Source: Deefgea chitinilytica (lineage in GTDB: Bacteria > Pseudomonadota > Gammaproteobacteria > Burkholderiales > Chitinibacteraceae). Taken from it: a stretch of DNA of 64,000 nt. Position numbers and translations under genes: made by a program. The stretch is taken from contig NZ_WOFE01000003.1 of assembly GCF_016881405.1 (NCBI RefSeq), positions 248,001 through 312,000 on the forward strand, in the 5' to 3' direction. Positions 1 to 8,642 of the stretch are shown piece after piece. Numbering within the stretch: the stretch's first letter is position 1; every line of letters starts with the position of its first letter. The notes beneath the pieces are model-generated. The model saw only the letters and a list, made by a program, of their open reading frames with translations. It did no database searches and was not told the DNA's origin.

Positions 1-418
1 CAGCTCGATCGGCGAGGAAGTGCTCACTATCGACGACAGTAACGGGAATTTCGAATTGCGCTGCGGCGGTTAGAAATTGACTTTCTAAGCGATATTCATC
101 AGCCTGCTGGCGCTCTAACTGTGTAATTTGCTCTGTTTTGATGAGCGAGATTAAGTTGCTGATAAAGTTTTGCTGATTCTCTGCGTCGTTAATGCGGATA
201 TAGCGTACACGGCAGCCAGCATTTTGTAGTGCGCTTGCAAAGCCGCGCATTGCGGCAAAAATGCCCAGTACTTTTTGCGCGTGATGCCATGCGTAATCGG
301 TTTCGCTGCGTAGCTCCATCAGCACATACAGCACATCGCTACGCTGGCGTTCTACTTCACTAAACCAACTATGGCGAATATTGAGCTGGTCGCCCAAGAT
401 GAGCCGGAGTGTGCTCAT
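1..418 (-). CDS. Cryptochrome/photolyase-related protein (DPRP / FeS-BCP type), 3' end cut by window edge
   Basis: The reverse strand from 418 reads [19 protein letters not shown] and stays open to base 1, giving about 139 N-terminal residues. The opening [10 protein letters not shown], followed by a Rossmann-like alternation (VLYVLMEL, then [21 protein letters not shown]), matches the N-terminus of deoxyribodipyrimidine photolyase-related proteins. Known members of this family are FAD- and [4Fe-4S]-containing (6-4) photolyases or cryptochromes of about 500 residues. The FAD-binding and cluster cysteines would lie outside the window, so repair activity cannot be judged here. Its ATG overlaps the stop of the upstream DUF2256 gene (ATGA), so the two are translationally coupled. 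Pairing of DUF2256 with this family is a recurrent arrangement in proteobacteria. Confidence 0.85.
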   Translation of the reverse strand, partial: MSTLRLILGDQLNIRHSWFSEVERQRSDVLYVLMELRSETDYAWHHAQKVLGIFAAMRGFASALQNAGCRVRYIRINDAENQQNFISNLISLIKTEQITQLERQQADEYRLESQFLTAAAQFEIPVTVVDSEHFLADRA

Positions 419-558
419 GATTGACCCTTGCGCTGCGCACAGCGCACGCTGCAGTATTTAACGGATTCCCAGTTGTTTGCCCATTTTTTCCGCCATGTAA
501 AAGGGCGCTGGCAAACGGGGCAGGTTTTCTGGGGTAGCGTGAGTTTATGGTGCGTCAT
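415..558 (-). CDS. DUF2256 small zinc-ribbon-like protein, 47 aa
   Basis: The reverse-strand ATG at 558 opens a 47-codon frame beginning [20 protein letters not shown] and ending [12 protein letters not shown]. It has two cysteine pairs, CPVC near residues 13-16 and C36/C40, plus a WRKKWANNW segment. That pattern is the DUF2256 signature, a tiny probable metal-binding protein of unknown function. The stop overlaps the start of the photolyase-related gene by four bases, so co-translation is likely and a role tied to the photolyase (cofactor or cluster loading, for example) is possible but only inferred. It falls below usual ORF length cut-offs and would be easy to miss. Confidence 0.85.
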   Translation of the reverse strand: MTHHKLTLPQKTCPVCQRPFTWRKKWANNWESVKYCSVRCAQRKGQS

Positions 559-614
559 TTTTTAATGTATATGCCTATAAGCATTATGAATAATTATCTT
601 CAAGGCTATACATA

Positions 615-1367
615 TTAGATTTTTGGAAGTGGGCGTAAATGAGCATGCCCGCCATCCACACCAATGATTTGCCCGGTAATCCAGCGCGCGGCGTCGCTGA
701 GCAAAAAAGCAATGAGCGCGGCGCTATCAGCGCCTTCGCCGACGATGCACATTGGATTCATTTTGGCATTGCGTTCCAGTGCTTCGGGTGTGCCGGTCAG
801 TCGCTCTGATAATGCAGAACGCGTCAGACCCGGCATCACCGCATTCACACGAATACCTTTATCTGCATAGGTGGCTGCCGCCGTTTGTGCCAAGCTGGCG
901 ACCGCGGCTTTGGCGCTGGCAATCGCTTCGTGATTGGCAAAGCCCGCGCTGGCAACTAAAGAGCCGACTAACACGGCGGAGGCTGGCGTTTTGTTTTTCA
1001 GCTGCAAGGCAATAAATGCTTTTAGTGCATAAAAAGCCGAGAAATAGTTTTGCTTAAAGATCGCTTGGCAGTCATTGGCGCTGGTTAAATGCAGTGGCCG
1101 AATGAGCGTTGAGCCGACGCAATGCGCGAATCCATTAGGGATGAAATTAAGCTGTTGGGCGGTTTCTAAAATGATTTCGGCTGAGCCATCGGTGCTCAGG
1201 TCGCCGGGAATCACTAAGGATTCTGTGGCTAACTGCGTTGATAAAGTGAGCAGTTTTTCTTCGTGGCGACCGCTTAAAATAAGGCGGTGCCCTTGCTCAG
1301 ATAAAGATTGCGCCAAGGCCGAGCCGATCGCACCAGCCGCACCGGTAATCCAGATCGTTTGCGACAT
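615..1367 (-). CDS. SDR-family oxidoreductase with altered catalytic motif
   Basis: About 250 residues with a classical SDR fold. The glycine-rich nucleotide motif TGAAGAIG lies near the N-terminus, then the G-R pair of SGRHEEK suggesting NADP preference, then VLVGSLVASAG with the catalytic-region serine and a C-terminal GQIIGVDGGH. At the place of the usual YxxxK the sequence is IASAK, so the Lys is kept but the Tyr is replaced by Ile at the correct spacing from the Ser. Either the enzyme uses another acid or it is not a standard dehydrogenase. Two ATGs are adjacent (1370 and 1367). The second has the better spacing to GGAGC and is preferred. It lies just upstream of DUF2256 and the photolyase-like gene on the same strand, so they may be co-transcribed. 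Confidence 0.8.
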   Translation of the reverse strand: MSQTIWITGAAGAIGSALAQSLSEQGHRLILSGRHEEKLLTLSTQLATESLVIPGDLSTDGSAEIILETAQQLNFIPNGFAHCVGSTLIRPLHLTSANDCQAIFKQNYFSAFYALKAFIALQLKNKTPASAVLVGSLVASAGFANHEAIASAKAAVASLAQTAAATYADKGIRVNAVMPGLTRSALSERLTGTPEALERNAKMNPMCIVGEGADSAALIAFLLSDAARWITGQIIGVDGGHAHLRPLPKI

Positions 1368-1529
1368 CATGTAGCTCCAATACTTTGCAGGAATAAATGT
1401 TACTAATAAGTAGCAATATATACCTTTAAGTACGTTTCGCCAATCACTGTTGGTAAAAACAAAATTGATTATGCGCGCTGCTGCCGTTCTGGCAGTTGAA
1501 GGGGCTGCTGGCGGGGAATATAAACCAGA

Positions 1530-1874
1530 TTATTTTGTGATTCGTTTGGCTCTTAAGGCTGCTGCGATACCTTCTTTTGCCCAATCGAGAAGTGTGATTT
1601 GCGATTCGTACGCTGATTCTGGCAGCGGGTAGTAGCTCATGGTTTGAGATCGATCATCTTTCATCGCAAAGCAAAATGGCGAGAGCTGTTCAGTCAAAAA
1701 GCGCTGACGATTGAGATCATCGACTTTGATGTACAGTACCTCATCGGCGATGAGGGCGAAAAATAGCTCATCATAGTAAAGGCCAAAGCCACCAAACATG
1801 GCTTTGGCACGTAAGTGACCGAGCGGAGCGAGTTCGTCGAGCAGATAGTCGACGTATTCACTACGTTTAGCCAT
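1530..1874 (-). CDS. TfoX/Sxy N-terminal domain protein
   Basis: A 114-residue protein consisting of the TfoX N-terminal domain: LLDELAPLGHLRAKAMFGGFGLYYDELFFALI is the characteristic FGG-containing core, followed by LYIKVDDLNR and a late YYPLPES segment. Full-length TfoX/Sxy proteins, which control competence genes with CRP in gammaproteobacteria, carry a second C-terminal domain that is absent here. Stand-alone N-terminal proteins are common and their function is mostly unknown. Its start overlaps the end of the CREST-like gene by eight bases, so the two form a coupled pair. Confidence 0.8.
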   Translation of the reverse strand: MAKRSEYVDYLLDELAPLGHLRAKAMFGGFGLYYDELFFALIADEVLYIKVDDLNRQRFLTEQLSPFCFAMKDDRSQTMSYYPLPESAYESQITLLDWAKEGIAAALRAKRITK

Positions 1875-2589
1875 TGCGATGTTTGCGCGTTCTTTGTACC
1901 AAGTGATAAATAATCACGCCGGCCGCCAAGGTCGCTAGCAAGTGCTTGAGGGTGTGGCCACTCATAAATCCGAGCAGGGCGTAAATTTGGTAATCAGCCA
2001 GTTCGGCTATTTTCGCCAGTACATACAGTGCAATGGCGGCGGCAAAAGTGAGTCGCTCTGCTTTGGGCGCATGCCATTGCCATGCCGGAATGAGCACCAG
2101 TGGCAAAATTTGCAAAGCAAGGTATAGGCGCAAATCCCCAGAGTAATACCAATACACGACGCCCACGATCGCAAAAATGCTGAGTGCGATGACCAAAGGC
2201 CATTGATTTTTTTGCGGTGAAAAGTCTTGCCACACTCCCGCTAATAAACCTGCACAGGCCAGCGAAATGGGAATTCGATCCCAAACTAGGCGTTCGTCAT
2301 TCGGCATCCAGTGGTAGTAGCTAGAGCCTATCGCGGTGAGGAAAATCGCAAGCACAAATAAAGTGAAGCCGAGATTAAGTTGTGCTCGCCTTGGCCATAG
2401 ATAGAAAACACCCCATACTGCGACCAGTGCAAAGCCAAGATTTGAACAAACATCACCACAATTGACTATGCCAAAGCGCATCACCGTATCGGCAAACGAG
2501 TGATAGCCTTCTAGCTGTGCAATCGGGCCGTTGATTGCCATTCCGATGGTCAAAGCCAATACAATAAAAAGAGTGATTAATTTCTGCAT
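1867..2589 (-). CDS. Ceramidase/CREST-type seven-helix membrane hydrolase
   Basis: A 240-residue polytopic membrane protein with about seven hydrophobic segments. Conserved polar residues fit the CREST superfamily of zinc-dependent membrane hydrolases (alkaline ceramidases, PAQR receptors): VNCGDVCSN, SSYYHWMPNDERLVWDR with a His and an Asp, and SGHTLKHLLA with two histidines near the C-terminus. These would make up the Ser/Asp/His3 metal site. Bacterial members are annotated as ceramidase-domain or alkaline phytoceramidase proteins, and their substrates are unknown. Translation of the downstream TfoX-type gene begins within its last codons. The family call rests on motif pattern rather than a search. 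Confidence 0.65.
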   Translation of the reverse strand: MQKLITLFIVLALTIGMAINGPIAQLEGYHSFADTVMRFGIVNCGDVCSNLGFALVAVWGVFYLWPRRAQLNLGFTLFVLAIFLTAIGSSYYHWMPNDERLVWDRIPISLACAGLLAGVWQDFSPQKNQWPLVIALSIFAIVGVVYWYYSGDLRLYLALQILPLVLIPAWQWHAPKAERLTFAAAIALYVLAKIAELADYQIYALLGFMSGHTLKHLLATLAAGVIIYHLVQRTRKHRNG

Positions 2590-2668
2590 AGAGCAACCTA
2601 AAACACAAAGGGTATCGCGCAGATTAGCATAATTTGAAAAAATCAGCTCTAATCGTTATTTATTGGTG

Positions 2669-2714
2669 GTATTGCTTTAAAAACAATGTTTTTCAATTGC
2701 TTGATGGCAATACC
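2669..2714. repeat. Family A palindromic repeat (GGTATTGC...GCAATACC)
   Basis: A 46-bp AT-rich element with perfect 8-bp ends GGTATTGC (2669-2676) and GCAATACC (2707-2714). The interior contains AAAAACAATGTTTTT. It lies six bases beyond the 3' end of the deacetylase gene and upstream of the CREST-like gene. The right end TTGCTTGATGGCAATACC closely resembles the copy at 17659-17704. On either strand it could act as a weak terminator. Confidence 0.8.
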
Positions 2715-2720
2715 TGTTGG

Positions 2721-3539
2721 TTAATTTGCCGGTTTAGCTGGAGTGAGCCGGGCGGGAATATTTAGCAGCTGATCTACCGTCGTAAAACGGTAGCCTTGTT
2801 GTTTTAATTCTGGAATCAATTGTGCGACCGCCATGATGGTCGGTTTCCGGCCTCGGCCACCGCTGTCGTGCATTAAGACGATCGCTTCTGGGTGAATATA
2901 ATCGCGAATCACGTTGGCAATTTGTGTCGCAGCCAGCTCGTCGATGCTGTTTTTGTGGGTGTGATACCAATCAGCGGTATCGACTGACCATAAAATGGCA
3001 AACATTCTTTTTTGCTGTAAAAGCTCGACTTGTTGGTCGCTGATAAATCCATACGGTGGGCGCATCATACTGGGTTGGAAGCCCAAAATAGTTTGGTATA
3101 CCGCTTGAGTTTTTTCGATCTGTTGACTCCACCATTGATTGCCTGCTGCTAAAGGGATTAGGCGCGGGTGGTTATAGCTATGATTGGCGAGCGTATGGCC
3201 CTCGGCGTAGGCGCGGCGCGCTAATTCAGGAAATTTTTCTATTTGACTACCTTGCCAGAAAAAAGTCGCTTTGACATTTTCTTTCTTGAGTAAATCAAGC
3301 AAGGCGGCGGTGTCGGCACTCGGTCCGTCGTCAAATGTAAAAGCGATTTGTTTTCGATCTCCCAAACCTTCTAAAAAATAGCTGGTTGGAAAATCGTTGG
3401 CCTGCTGAGCCAGCTTAGCAGGAGGAACTTGGTCCCAGCCTTCGACAAAAGGGGTGCGCAAACGCGGCGGACTTTGCGCGATGGCTTGCGCGACTAAAAT
3501 AGTGAGGCAGGCAAACAGGGTGGTTTTGTGGCGCAGCAT
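2721..3539 (-). CDS. Secreted polysaccharide deacetylase (NodB domain, CE4)
   Basis: A 272-residue protein with an N-terminal signal peptide (residues 1-21, ending AQAIA) and a NodB homology domain from about residue 63. All CE4 motifs are visible: FTFDDGP (67-73, catalytic base and metal Asp), HSYNH (metal His120 and His124), RPPYG, WSVDTADW and the late MHDSG histidine. Known members remove N- or O-acetyl groups from peptidoglycan, chitin oligomers or exopolysaccharide in the periplasm or outside the cell. The substrate cannot be told here. The gene is divergent from the TPR pair with a 245-bp gap, and is followed directly by a family A repeat. Confidence 0.88.
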   Translation of the reverse strand: MLRHKTTLFACLTILVAQAIAQSPPRLRTPFVEGWDQVPPAKLAQQANDFPTSYFLEGLGDRKQIAFTFDDGPSADTAALLDLLKKENVKATFFWQGSQIEKFPELARRAYAEGHTLANHSYNHPRLIPLAAGNQWWSQQIEKTQAVYQTILGFQPSMMRPPYGFISDQQVELLQQKRMFAILWSVDTADWYHTHKNSIDELAATQIANVIRDYIHPEAIVLMHDSGGRGRKPTIMAVAQLIPELKQQGYRFTTVDQLLNIPARLTPAKPAN

Positions 3540-3784
3540 CGGTATTGCCTCCCTATAAATTCAACAGCGCGTGTGGCACTGCCAAGCGGCCAAAATGAGA
3601 AAAGTTCAATTGGCGAATTGTTTGCTCAATTATTTGCGCTGTAGATTAAAAAAGCCATCAATTCGTTGCAAGCGCCCATCGTTGCTGAACCCCTGCGGTT
3701 AAGCCCTTGCACGATTGCTGTTATCTGCTTGGTGCTGAGCGAAATGCTGTTTATGCTTAGTATTTAAGTCTTGAATGAATTTTA

Positions 3785-4816
3785 ATGATGAATGCAGTCC
3801 AACTAGGCGCACACAATCAGCAATTAGCAGAAATGCAGCAGCTCATTTTTACCGAGCCCGTCTTGGCTCGGCAAAAATGTGGCCAATTGTTGGCGCATGC
3901 GCGGCATGCTTTTGATGCGCCGACGTTTATTTCGGCTGCTTTATCTTTATCATTAATCGAAGACCAGCTTGGTGATTTGCAACAGGCGATTTCGGTGCTT
4001 TCTGAGGCTTTAGTGTTTGCCGAGGAGTTCAAACAAAAGCAGCGAATTCCGCAATTGCTGGAGCAAATTGGCCGCTGCCATTACTCACAAGCCAATTATC
4101 CGCAGGCCTTAGATTATTGGCATCAATGTGCTCTGCAATGCGGTCAGCAGAATGATTTGCTTGAGACTCGTGCTTTGGCTTTAATCGGTTTAGGGCAAAT
4201 CTGTGATGCCTGCGGCGAAAATGCACAGGCGATTCATTTGCATCAATTGGCGCATGACTTATTACTGAGCATCAACAATTATTTCTTACTCACGATGGCT
4301 AAAATCAATTGGGCTGTGAACTTGCAAAAAACAGGCCAATCGGAAGCTGCCCGTACGATTTTGCAAGAGTCGCTGCAATTGAGCTTGGCGCATGAGTTGC
4401 CACATCATGCGGCTGAAAGTCAGTTTCGATTGGCAGAAATCGCCATTAGTCTGGATGAGCTGATTTTGGCAGAGCAATATATTGAAGAAGGTTTAATGAC
4501 AGTCGCTCTAACGCCTTATCACTGGTGCGAGATTAATTTACTGGCGCTGTGGGCTCAGTTGAGTTATCGCGCAGGACGTTTGGCGCAAGCCTTGGACATC
4601 GTTAAGCGCGGGCTACATATTGCGGAAGAAGATGGTTTACGGCATCTGGTATTTCGCTTGAGCCAGCAAGCGGTGCTATATGCTCGGGCTGGTGGGCTCA
4701 ATGCGATTGCGGACGAATATCAGCGCAAGATTGATTTTTTGCAGGTGCATTTACACACGGAAATAGCGCAACCAAATGCACTGAATTTGCAGATGTTACG
4801 TGATTTAATCGCTTAG
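3785..4816 (+). CDS. Tetratricopeptide-repeat protein, first of a tandem pair
   Basis: A 343-residue, wholly helical cytoplasmic protein without signal peptide or membrane segment. TPR-like helix pairs run from about residue 45 to 310: the repeats around LEQIGRCHYSQANYPQALDYW and LIGLGQICDACGENAQAI have the typical small/large/aromatic spacing (G8, A20, A27). No enzymatic domain follows. Similar TPR arrays stand in front of GGDEF or response domains in other proteins, so a sensory or scaffolding role is possible, but that is inference. The next gene encodes a closely similar protein of exactly the same length. No strong ribosome-binding site precedes either of the two adjacent ATGs. Confidence 0.75.
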   Translation: MMNAVQLGAHNQQLAEMQQLIFTEPVLARQKCGQLLAHARHAFDAPTFISAALSLSLIEDQLGDLQQAISVLSEALVFAEEFKQKQRIPQLLEQIGRCHYSQANYPQALDYWHQCALQCGQQNDLLETRALALIGLGQICDACGENAQAIHLHQLAHDLLLSINNYFLLTMAKINWAVNLQKTGQSEAARTILQESLQLSLAHELPHHAAESQFRLAEIAISLDELILAEQYIEEGLMTVALTPYHWCEINLLALWAQLSYRAGRLAQALDIVKRGLHIAEEDGLRHLVFRLSQQAVLYARAGGLNAIADEYQRKIDFLQVHLHTEIAQPNALNLQMLRDLIA

Positions 4817-4924
4817 ACTTGCTATTATCTTACGTGCTGCAAATCGGCAGCTTAACTCCACCATCAAGGCTCAGCGTGATATTCGTTTGGGTCGTCACAT
4901 TGAATTAATTGGAAATACTCAGGC

Positions 4925-5956
4925 ATGCCATTAAGCGGGCAAGAATATCGGCAGCATTTATTGGCGCAAAATAAAACCGAGATGTTTACTGATCCGGTTC
5001 GCGCGCGCGCGCAGTGCCTGAGTTTGCTCGATGAAGCGCGTCGTGTATTTGATACTAGTGCATTTATTGATGCGGCCTTGCAGCTATCGTTGATTGAAGA
5101 TCAGCTTGGTGATTTAAATAGTGCGATTAGCCATCTTTCGGAAGCGATTGTGTTTGCAGAGGAATTTAAAAAAACGCAGTACATTCCCGAATTATTAGAG
5201 CAAATTGGCCGCTGTTATTACACGCAAGCCTGTTATCCACAAGCACTTGAGCATTGGCAGCAATGCGTTACGTTGTGCAAAAATCAGCCTGAATTTCTGA
5301 AAACCCGTAGCTTGGCATTGATGGGTTTGGGGCAAATTTGTGACGCTGGTCGAGATAATCGTTTGGCCGTGCAAATGCACGCCGCGGCACATCAATTATT
5401 GGCGGATGCTGGCGATGCATATTTATTGGTGAAAGCCAAAATTAATTGGGCAGTGAATTTGCAAAAACTGGCCGATTCAGTCGCGGCCAAGGCATTGCTG
5501 CGTGAAGCGCTGATACTATGTTTACAGCATCATTTTCCGCATTATGCCGCCACGTGCTGTTATCGCTTGGCTGAAATTGAATTGGCTGATGGGCATTTAG
5601 TGGCCGCGGAAAGTTTGATTGAGGAAGGTTTATCCATCGTGGCCAGCACCCCCTATCATTGGGCTGAGGTCAATTTATTGGGTTTGTGGGCGCAATTGAT
5701 TGCCAAGGATGTGACGCAATTTGGGCGCGCGCTGGACGTGGTGGGACGCGCTTTAACGATTGCCAATGAAGATGGTTTTCGGCATTTGGAGTTGCGTTTG
5801 CTCGAGCAGGCTGAGCATTACGCACGGGAGTCTGGCTCTGCTGAATTGGCTGATGAATATGCTAGAAGAGCGAATTTTATTCAGCTCGATCTGTATTCGG
5901 CGATGAGCCCGCAGATGATTCCAAATGTAGCTGGCTTGAGTGCTTTATTGCTTTGA
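4925..5956 (+). CDS. Tetratricopeptide-repeat protein, second of a tandem pair
   Basis: 343 residues, collinear with the preceding gene product over its whole length. Shared blocks include SLIEDQLGDL, LSEA.VFAEEFK, LLEQIGRC.Y.QA.YPQAL, LGQICDA, KINWAVNLQK and TPYHW.E.NLL.LWAQL. The pair therefore arose by tandem gene duplication, and the copies differ most at both ends. TPR helices fill the protein, with no catalytic motif or signal peptide. The 108-bp spacer between the copies has no obvious terminator, so they are probably co-transcribed. The operon ends at a terminator shared with hisD. Confidence 0.75.
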   Translation: MPLSGQEYRQHLLAQNKTEMFTDPVRARAQCLSLLDEARRVFDTSAFIDAALQLSLIEDQLGDLNSAISHLSEAIVFAEEFKKTQYIPELLEQIGRCYYTQACYPQALEHWQQCVTLCKNQPEFLKTRSLALMGLGQICDAGRDNRLAVQMHAAAHQLLADAGDAYLLVKAKINWAVNLQKLADSVAAKALLREALILCLQHHFPHYAATCCYRLAEIELADGHLVAAESLIEEGLSIVASTPYHWAEVNLLGLWAQLIAKDVTQFGRALDVVGRALTIANEDGFRHLELRLLEQAEHYARESGSAELADEYARRANFIQLDLYSAMSPQMIPNVAGLSALLL

Positions 5957-5959
5957 ATG

Positions 5960-6005
5960 GGTATATTGCTCTATGTAATGAAATACATTGCTCAGAGGAA
6001 TATAC
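5960..6005. repeat. Family A palindromic repeat, variant
   Basis: GGTATATTGCTCT at the left and AGAGGAATATAC at the right form an imperfect palindrome directly after the second TPR gene. It shares size and end sequence with the family A elements but has an extra TA in the terminal motif. A canonical hairpin terminator follows within a few bases. Confidence 0.6.
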
Positions 6006-6007
6006 AT

Positions 6008-6037
6008 AAAAAACCCGCGTGGCAGCGGGTTTTTTTA
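6008..6037. terminator. Bidirectional rho-independent terminator between TPR gene and hisD
   Basis: AAACCCGC (6011-6018) pairs with GCGGGTTT (6025-6032) around the loop GTGGCA, with a run of A before and a run of T after. It can therefore terminate both the plus-strand TPR transcript and the minus-strand hisD transcript. Confidence 0.9.
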
Positions 6038-6054
6038 TGGGCCATCGCCGCAGA

Positions 6055-7347
6055 TTAATTCAGACGGAATTCTGCCGCGTTGGCGTGTGCGGTCAGTCCT
6101 TCGCCATGCGCTAAAACGCTGGCAATTTTGCCCAAGTTTTGCGCGCCAGCTTGTGAAACCTTAATTAAGCTCGAGCGTTTTTGGAAGTCATACACGCCGA
6201 GAGGGCTAGAAAAACGGGCGCTGCGAGCGGTTGGTAAAACGTGATTGGGCCCCGCGCAATAATCGCCCAGACTTTCTGAGGTGAATTGCCCCATAAAAAT
6301 CGCGCCGGCGTGACGAATCAGCGGCAAGAGCGCATCAGGATTGCTCACTGATAATTCCATGTGTTCAGGAGCGATGTAATTTGCAATTTCGCACGCTTCA
6401 GCCAAGTCTTTGACCAGAATCAGCGCGCCACGATTGGCTAGCGATGCGCTGATGATGTCTTTGCGCGGTTGGCTTGGCAGTAATTTGGCGATACTGGCTT
6501 CGACTTCTGCCAAATAGGCTGCATCGGTACAGAGCAAAATTGATTGTGCGATTTCATCGTGCTCGGCTTGGCTAAATAAATCCATCGCCACCCAATCGGC
6601 AGGCGTGGTGCCATCAGCAACGACTAGAATTTCTGATGGGCCAGCGACCATATCAATGCCGACAATACCAAATACCGCACGTTTGGCCGCCGCTACATAG
6701 GCGTTGCCAGGGCCGGTGATTTTATCGACTTGCGGAATCGTTTGCGTGCCATACGCTAGTGCGCCAACGGCTTGCGCGCCACCAATCGCGAATGCGCGCG
6801 AAACGCCAGCCACGTACGCTGCGCCGAGCACCATATCGTTACGCTCGCCGCGCGGCGTTGGCACCACCATGATGATTTCTTTGACGCCAGCGACGTGGGC
6901 TGGAATTGCATTCATCAGCACTGACGATGGGTAAGTTGCTTTGCCGCCTGGCACGTAAATCCCCACGCGATCAAGAGCGGTAACTTGTTGACCGAGCATG
7001 GTGCCGTCTTCGTCTTCGTACGTCCACGATTGCATCACTTGTTTTTCATGGAAGCTGCGTACGCGCGCGGCGGCTGCTTGCAGCGCGGCGGCTTGATCGC
7101 TAGGCAGTCGCTCAAATGCGGCTTTCAGCTCGGCTTGGGTGAGTTCTAAATCGCTCATTGACTGCGCGGTAGTGCCGTCAAATTGATTGGTGTATTCAAT
7201 GACTGCCGCATCGCCACGCGCTTTGACGTCGGCCAGAATCGCCGCTACACGGACGTCAACTTGTGGATCTTGCGAGGTTTCAAACGCCAACAGCGCGGTG
7301 AGCTCAGATTGGAAGTCGGCAGAAGTAGAATCAAAACGGCGAATCAT
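6055..7347 (-). CDS. hisD: Histidinol dehydrogenase
   Basis: 430 residues, the usual length. The enzyme catalyses the last two steps of histidine synthesis, oxidising L-histidinol to L-histidine with two NAD+ at a zinc site. Visible family motifs are [30 protein letters not shown], the [14 protein letters not shown] block, SQAEHDE with zinc-site Gln/His and the catalytic Glu/His region, and [14 protein letters not shown]. It is on the same strand as hisG, but two membrane-protein genes and a 233-bp gap with a family A repeat stand between them. hisD therefore probably has its own promoter. It ends at a terminator shared with the TPR operon. Confidence 0.97.
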   Translation of the reverse strand: MIRRFDSTSADFQSELTALLAFETSQDPQVDVRVAAILADVKARGDAAVIEYTNQFDGTTAQSMSDLELTQAELKAAFERLPSDQAAALQAAAARVRSFHEKQVMQSWTYEDEDGTMLGQQVTALDRVGIYVPGGKATYPSSVLMNAIPAHVAGVKEIIMVVPTPRGERNDMVLGAAYVAGVSRAFAIGGAQAVGALAYGTQTIPQVDKITGPGNAYVAAAKRAVFGIVGIDMVAGPSEILVVADGTTPADWVAMDLFSQAEHDEIAQSILLCTDAAYLAEVEASIAKLLPSQPRKDIISASLANRGALILVKDLAEACEIANYIAPEHMELSVSNPDALLPLIRHAGAIFMGQFTSESLGDYCAGPNHVLPTARSARFSSPLGVYDFQKRSSLIKVSQAGAQNLGKIASVLAHGEGLTAHANAAEFRLN

Positions 7348-7527
7348 GGCGTAGGCTCAGGGCAGTAAGAATGACCTCGATTATACCCTGACTTACGAAG
7401 CCGGTCGTATTCGTGCGGCGGCTGTCGCGGGGAAAAATGCGTATTGCTGAGTTAAGACAAATCAGATTGTTGCGATAACGGAGCGCTAGTGAATTATTGT
7501 TTTTGATGGTTTGCGAAATTTATTCTG

Positions 7528-7574
7528 GGTATTGCTACCTAGGCTTTAAAAATTAAAGTCTAGATAACAATACC
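7528..7574. repeat. Family A palindromic repeat
   Basis: GGTATTGC at the left and CAATACC at the right enclose a second nested inverted repeat, TAGGCTTTAA / TTAAAGTCTA. Total length is 47 bp. It lies seven bases beyond the stop of the YqhA-like gene, where it can serve as a transcription end for the murA-hisG group, and upstream of hisD. Confidence 0.8.
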
Positions 7575-7580
7575 TAATGT

Positions 7581-8114
7581 TTAGTGAGTGCTGCCAGAAA
7601 CTGAATGCAGTAATTTATCTGTGTAGGCGAGTGCTGCTGCAGAAACTAAGAAGGTTAGATGAATGATGACTTGCCATTTCATCGTTGCTTCTGGAATGTG
7701 CGGCGCATTGATAAAAGTTTGCAATAAATGAATCGATGAAATGCTGATGATTGCCATCGATAGTTTGACTTTTAGCACTGTTGCATTTACATGATCTAGC
7801 CATTCGGGCTGATCAGGATCTCCGTCAATATTTAAGCGCGACACAAAGGTTTCATAGCCTCCCATCGTCACCATTAGCAATAAGTTGGCAATCATCACCA
7901 CATCAATCAAACCTAACACGGCTAGCATCACGTCGGTTTCTGACATCGAAGTGAGGTTCATCAGCATTCGCGCTAGGCCTGCCAAAAATTTATATGCGTA
8001 AACGCCTTGGACGATAATGAGCCCGAGGTAGATCGGTAACTGTAGCCAACGACTACCGAAAATCATTTTTGCCAGTAAGTTGGATGTATTGCTTGGACGT
8101 GAAAATTCAGACAT
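7581..8114 (-). CDS. UPF0114 (YqhA-like) membrane protein
   Basis: 177 residues with three to four membrane helices. The region [14 protein letters not shown]...[28 protein letters not shown] with the following [29 protein letters not shown] is diagnostic for the UPF0114/YqhA family, inner-membrane proteins of unknown function. The gene starts twelve bases after the ion-channel gene on the same strand, so the two are very likely one transcript. The close pairing with a channel protein hints at a role in ion or osmotic balance, which is inference only. Confidence 0.85.
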   Translation of the reverse strand: MSEFSRPSNTSNLLAKMIFGSRWLQLPIYLGLIIVQGVYAYKFLAGLARMLMNLTSMSETDVMLAVLGLIDVVMIANLLLMVTMGGYETFVSRLNIDGDPDQPEWLDHVNATVLKVKLSMAIISISSIHLLQTFINAPHIPEATMKWQVIIHLTFLVSAAALAYTDKLLHSVSGSTH

Positions 8115-8126
8115 ACGGGCTCCTTA

Positions 8127-8642
8127 TCACGTAGAACGGTTTAAGTTTTTCTCTGGAAAAATCACCCGGCTAAACACTAGCGTAATGAAAATCCCAAAAT
8201 GCGTTGAGCCAATCAATGATTCGGCGATAAATAACAATTTACCATCGGCATTACAGGGCAAAAAATCACCAAAGCCCACGGTTGCAAAGATGGTGGCTGA
8301 AAAATACAGGGAATCTAAGAAATTAGTATTATTCGTGCAGCCATCACTGGTGCCGTAGACATCAAACATTTGCCAGCCTGCGGCAAAAGTCAGAATCAGT
8401 AGCATATTGCTCAATATAAATAACCAGACGGCTTGCGCAGGATGCAGCCCTTGCTGCATCCGTTGACCATAAGCAATGCTGAAAATAAAAGCTAAATAAT
8501 TGAGGTAGGTGGCGGCGATGAACCAATACATTGTCTCGGTGCCGTGATCTAATAAATCAAACCGTATTAGCAACGGCCAGAGAAACATGAACACCAAGGT
8601 ATATAGAGGGACATGCCGCCAATGAATATCTTTGAGCGACAT
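8127..8642 (-). CDS. Two-pore-helix potassium channel family protein
   Basis: 171 residues with about four hydrophobic segments. The last two flank a pore loop with the K+ selectivity filter TVGFGD at residues 121-126 (FSATIFATVGFGDFLP). There is no TrkA-N/RCK regulatory domain and no voltage-sensor charge pattern, so it is an Ion_trans_2-type small channel. Its ATG directly follows the hisG stop codon with no spacer, so it is translated from the hisG mRNA. Ion selectivity for K+ follows from the filter. Its physiological link with histidine synthesis is unclear. Confidence 0.85.
   Translation of the reverse strand: MSLKDIHWRHVPLYTLVFMFLWPLLIRFDLLDHGTETMYWFIAATYLNYLAFIFSIAYGQRMQQGLHPAQAVWLFILSNMLLILTFAAGWQMFDVYGTSDGCTNNTNFLDSLYFSATIFATVGFGDFLPCNADGKLLFIAESLIGSTHFGIFITLVFSRVIFPEKNLNRST

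Noticed and set aside
1450-1632. 60-codon plus-strand frame near the TfoX-type gene
   Set aside because: It overlaps the TfoX-type gene in antisense and has no supporting motif.
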